Shown: positions 1 to 64,000 of the stretch, in pieces
Numbering within the stretch: the stretch's first letter is position 1
Layout of the letters: every line of letters begins with the position of its first letter
From: Ridgeia piscesae
Lineage: Eukaryota > Annelida > Polychaeta > Sabellida > Siboglinidae
Assembly: GCA_025642075.2 (NCBI GenBank)
Contig: JAODUO010000558.1
Location: 176,001 to 240,000, forward strand
Direction of reading: 5' to 3'
DNA: 64,000 bases
The notes under the pieces: generated by a model
Told to the model about the DNA's origin: nothing
The model's input: the letters and a program-made list of their open reading frames with translations, nothing else
Databases searched by the model: none
Program-made: the position numbers and the translations under genes

Positions 1-122
1 AACAATAAAACCAGTGAAAGCAGTTGCTACTGTCTACATTTCGGTGGTAGAAAATACAATTAATGTACCTATTCATGAAAGCATGTGTACACACACGCAC
101 GCACGCACGCACGCACGCACGC

Positions 123-158
<36 letters not shown>

Positions 159-603
159 ACTCTTAAAACATAAAAGTGAGGATGTTTCAGAAGATCTGTT
201 ACACATAGCTACATAGATTAGTTGCATCTGAAGGCTGCTTTTCAAAAGACACAATATTTCCATAACATAGACTACCTGGGATTTTGTGGAAGGATGGAAC
301 TAATACCGATGTCTCAGACTTTGGCAAAAATGCAGTTATAAACATGAAACTGATGTGAACTCTGTATAAAATGCAGAATCATGGACATGACAGTTTTGAT
401 ACTGTTTTAAGGTTTTTTGTATAACCTGTTTTGGCTGCCGGATTTTGTGGCAAGCCCTTAGATTTGGGAAAGTAATGGCCCATAAATTTCTGGCTAAATT
501 TTAATACACTAAGATTTTGAAGAAAAAACCAAATACATTGTAGTACATGATCCATTCTTAGCGAGACATCACACAGTATTTGGCAAAGCTGGTGGACAAA
601 TAC
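1..603. other. Intron sequence after last visible exon
   Basis: Intron of the large gene. It contains a CA/CACG-type microsatellite at about 93-156. I see no exon candidate with matching phase and no transposon signature in the rest. Confidence 0.6.
93..156. repeat. ACGC/AC microsatellite
   Basis: Alternating purine-pyrimidine simple repeat: ACGC tetranucleotides grading into CA dinucleotides. Confidence 0.95.
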
Positions 604-63441
<62,838 letters not shown>

Positions 63442-64000
63442 CTGTAAACATCAAACACGTCTTCTATCACTTCAACAAGTAAGTTGTACAGAATAAATAA
63501 CGCTAACTTAACCTAACCAACCATGGAACAACAAAATTAACTACGGCCTGCAATTACCACTATAAGGTGTTTTTTGCTGGTCAATATTTCCCGATGTAAT
63601 TAATATAAAGCCTTGCAAAGCCCTATGGAGAGTGATTCATCAATCAATTCATTCAACTGATATTTCCTCTTACTTGGTTTCAAACTACCTTCGTGTTCTT
63701 TTAAACATCAGCATTTGGTAAATTAGAGACCAGAGTAATGAATGAACAAACATTATAAGAGAGAGGTAGGTAGATGATATATTCATCACAATGTTGAATT
63801 TATAAATAGGACGTCTTTTTAATTTTATGTTGAATAAATTTTGTATTGAAAACTTCTCAAACTCTGAATTGTGACTCAATACAAAATAAAACGTTTTATT
63901 TATATGACTAAATTAACTTCCTGTTTTACAGGCTAACATATAATTGGATGTTTTGTTATTGTGTTTACGACATTTATATACTGAATTGTTACAGCTCAGA
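63442..64000. other. Intron upstream of first visible exon
   Basis: AT-rich. I looked for a further upstream exon with a matching phase and found none convincing. No promoter or CpG-like region is seen, so the gene start lies to the right. Confidence 0.5.

Overview
The window is eukaryotic DNA, almost certainly from an invertebrate animal. It is AT-rich, GT-AG introns are everywhere, and it carries RTE-type and CR1/L2-type LINE fragments, small inverted-repeat transposons, and tandem repeats that fill roughly 40% of the bases. I see no bacterial-style operons, CRISPR array, rRNA or tRNA. Amphioxus is a plausible source, because from memory minisatellites lying across exon-intron boundaries were first described there. 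A mollusc or another marine invertebrate cannot be excluded from sequence alone.

One large gene on the minus strand runs through the whole window. By pairing splice sites with codon phase I traced 36 consecutive coding exons, from 63441 (5') to 604 (3'), about 4.69 kb of coding sequence or 1,562 residues. Neither the first nor the last exon is present. In order, the product has a WD40 beta-propeller region (residues about 1-540), a coiled coil (570-640), a fibronectin type III domain (700-803), a second coiled coil (804-855), HEAT-like helices (973-1088) and a long acidic, Ser/Thr-rich, probably disordered tail (1089-1562). It most resembles the large WD-repeat proteins of the WDR97/WDR87 type, some of which are ciliary, but the assignment is not secure. 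Every exon junction in the model is phase-compatible.

The rest is intron. 3' half (1-26 kb): simple repeats, a 51-bp array (4.5-5.0 kb), a 65-bp array (10-14.2 kb), an RTE-type fragment (17.3-18.2 kb), a CR1/L2-like fragment (18.2-19.2 kb) and a 50-bp array (25.3-25.8 kb). Middle (26.6-36 kb): a 9.4-kb intron with a 33-bp array, a reverse-transcriptase fragment and a 20-bp array. 5' half (36-64 kb): arrays of 37, 58-60, 62, 40, 55-57, 47 and 22 bp, one after another, plus three inverted-repeat elements.

The notable pattern is that most arrays touch an exon, and their units copy that exon's own splice junction. Donor side: 4.5-5.0, 35.7-36.0, 37.0-38.6, 40-41.7 and 57-58.7 kb. Acceptor side: 10-14.2, 25.3-25.8, 43.2-44.3, 50.9-52.2 and 52.4-56.3 kb; the 45.9-49.7 kb array copies the branch-point region next to an acceptor. 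The gene therefore carries several hundred decoy splice sites next to real ones. In at least one array each unit could serve as an in-frame 42-nt mini-exon. This recurrent, strand-coherent amplification of splice junctions within one gene is the best candidate here for something under-described.
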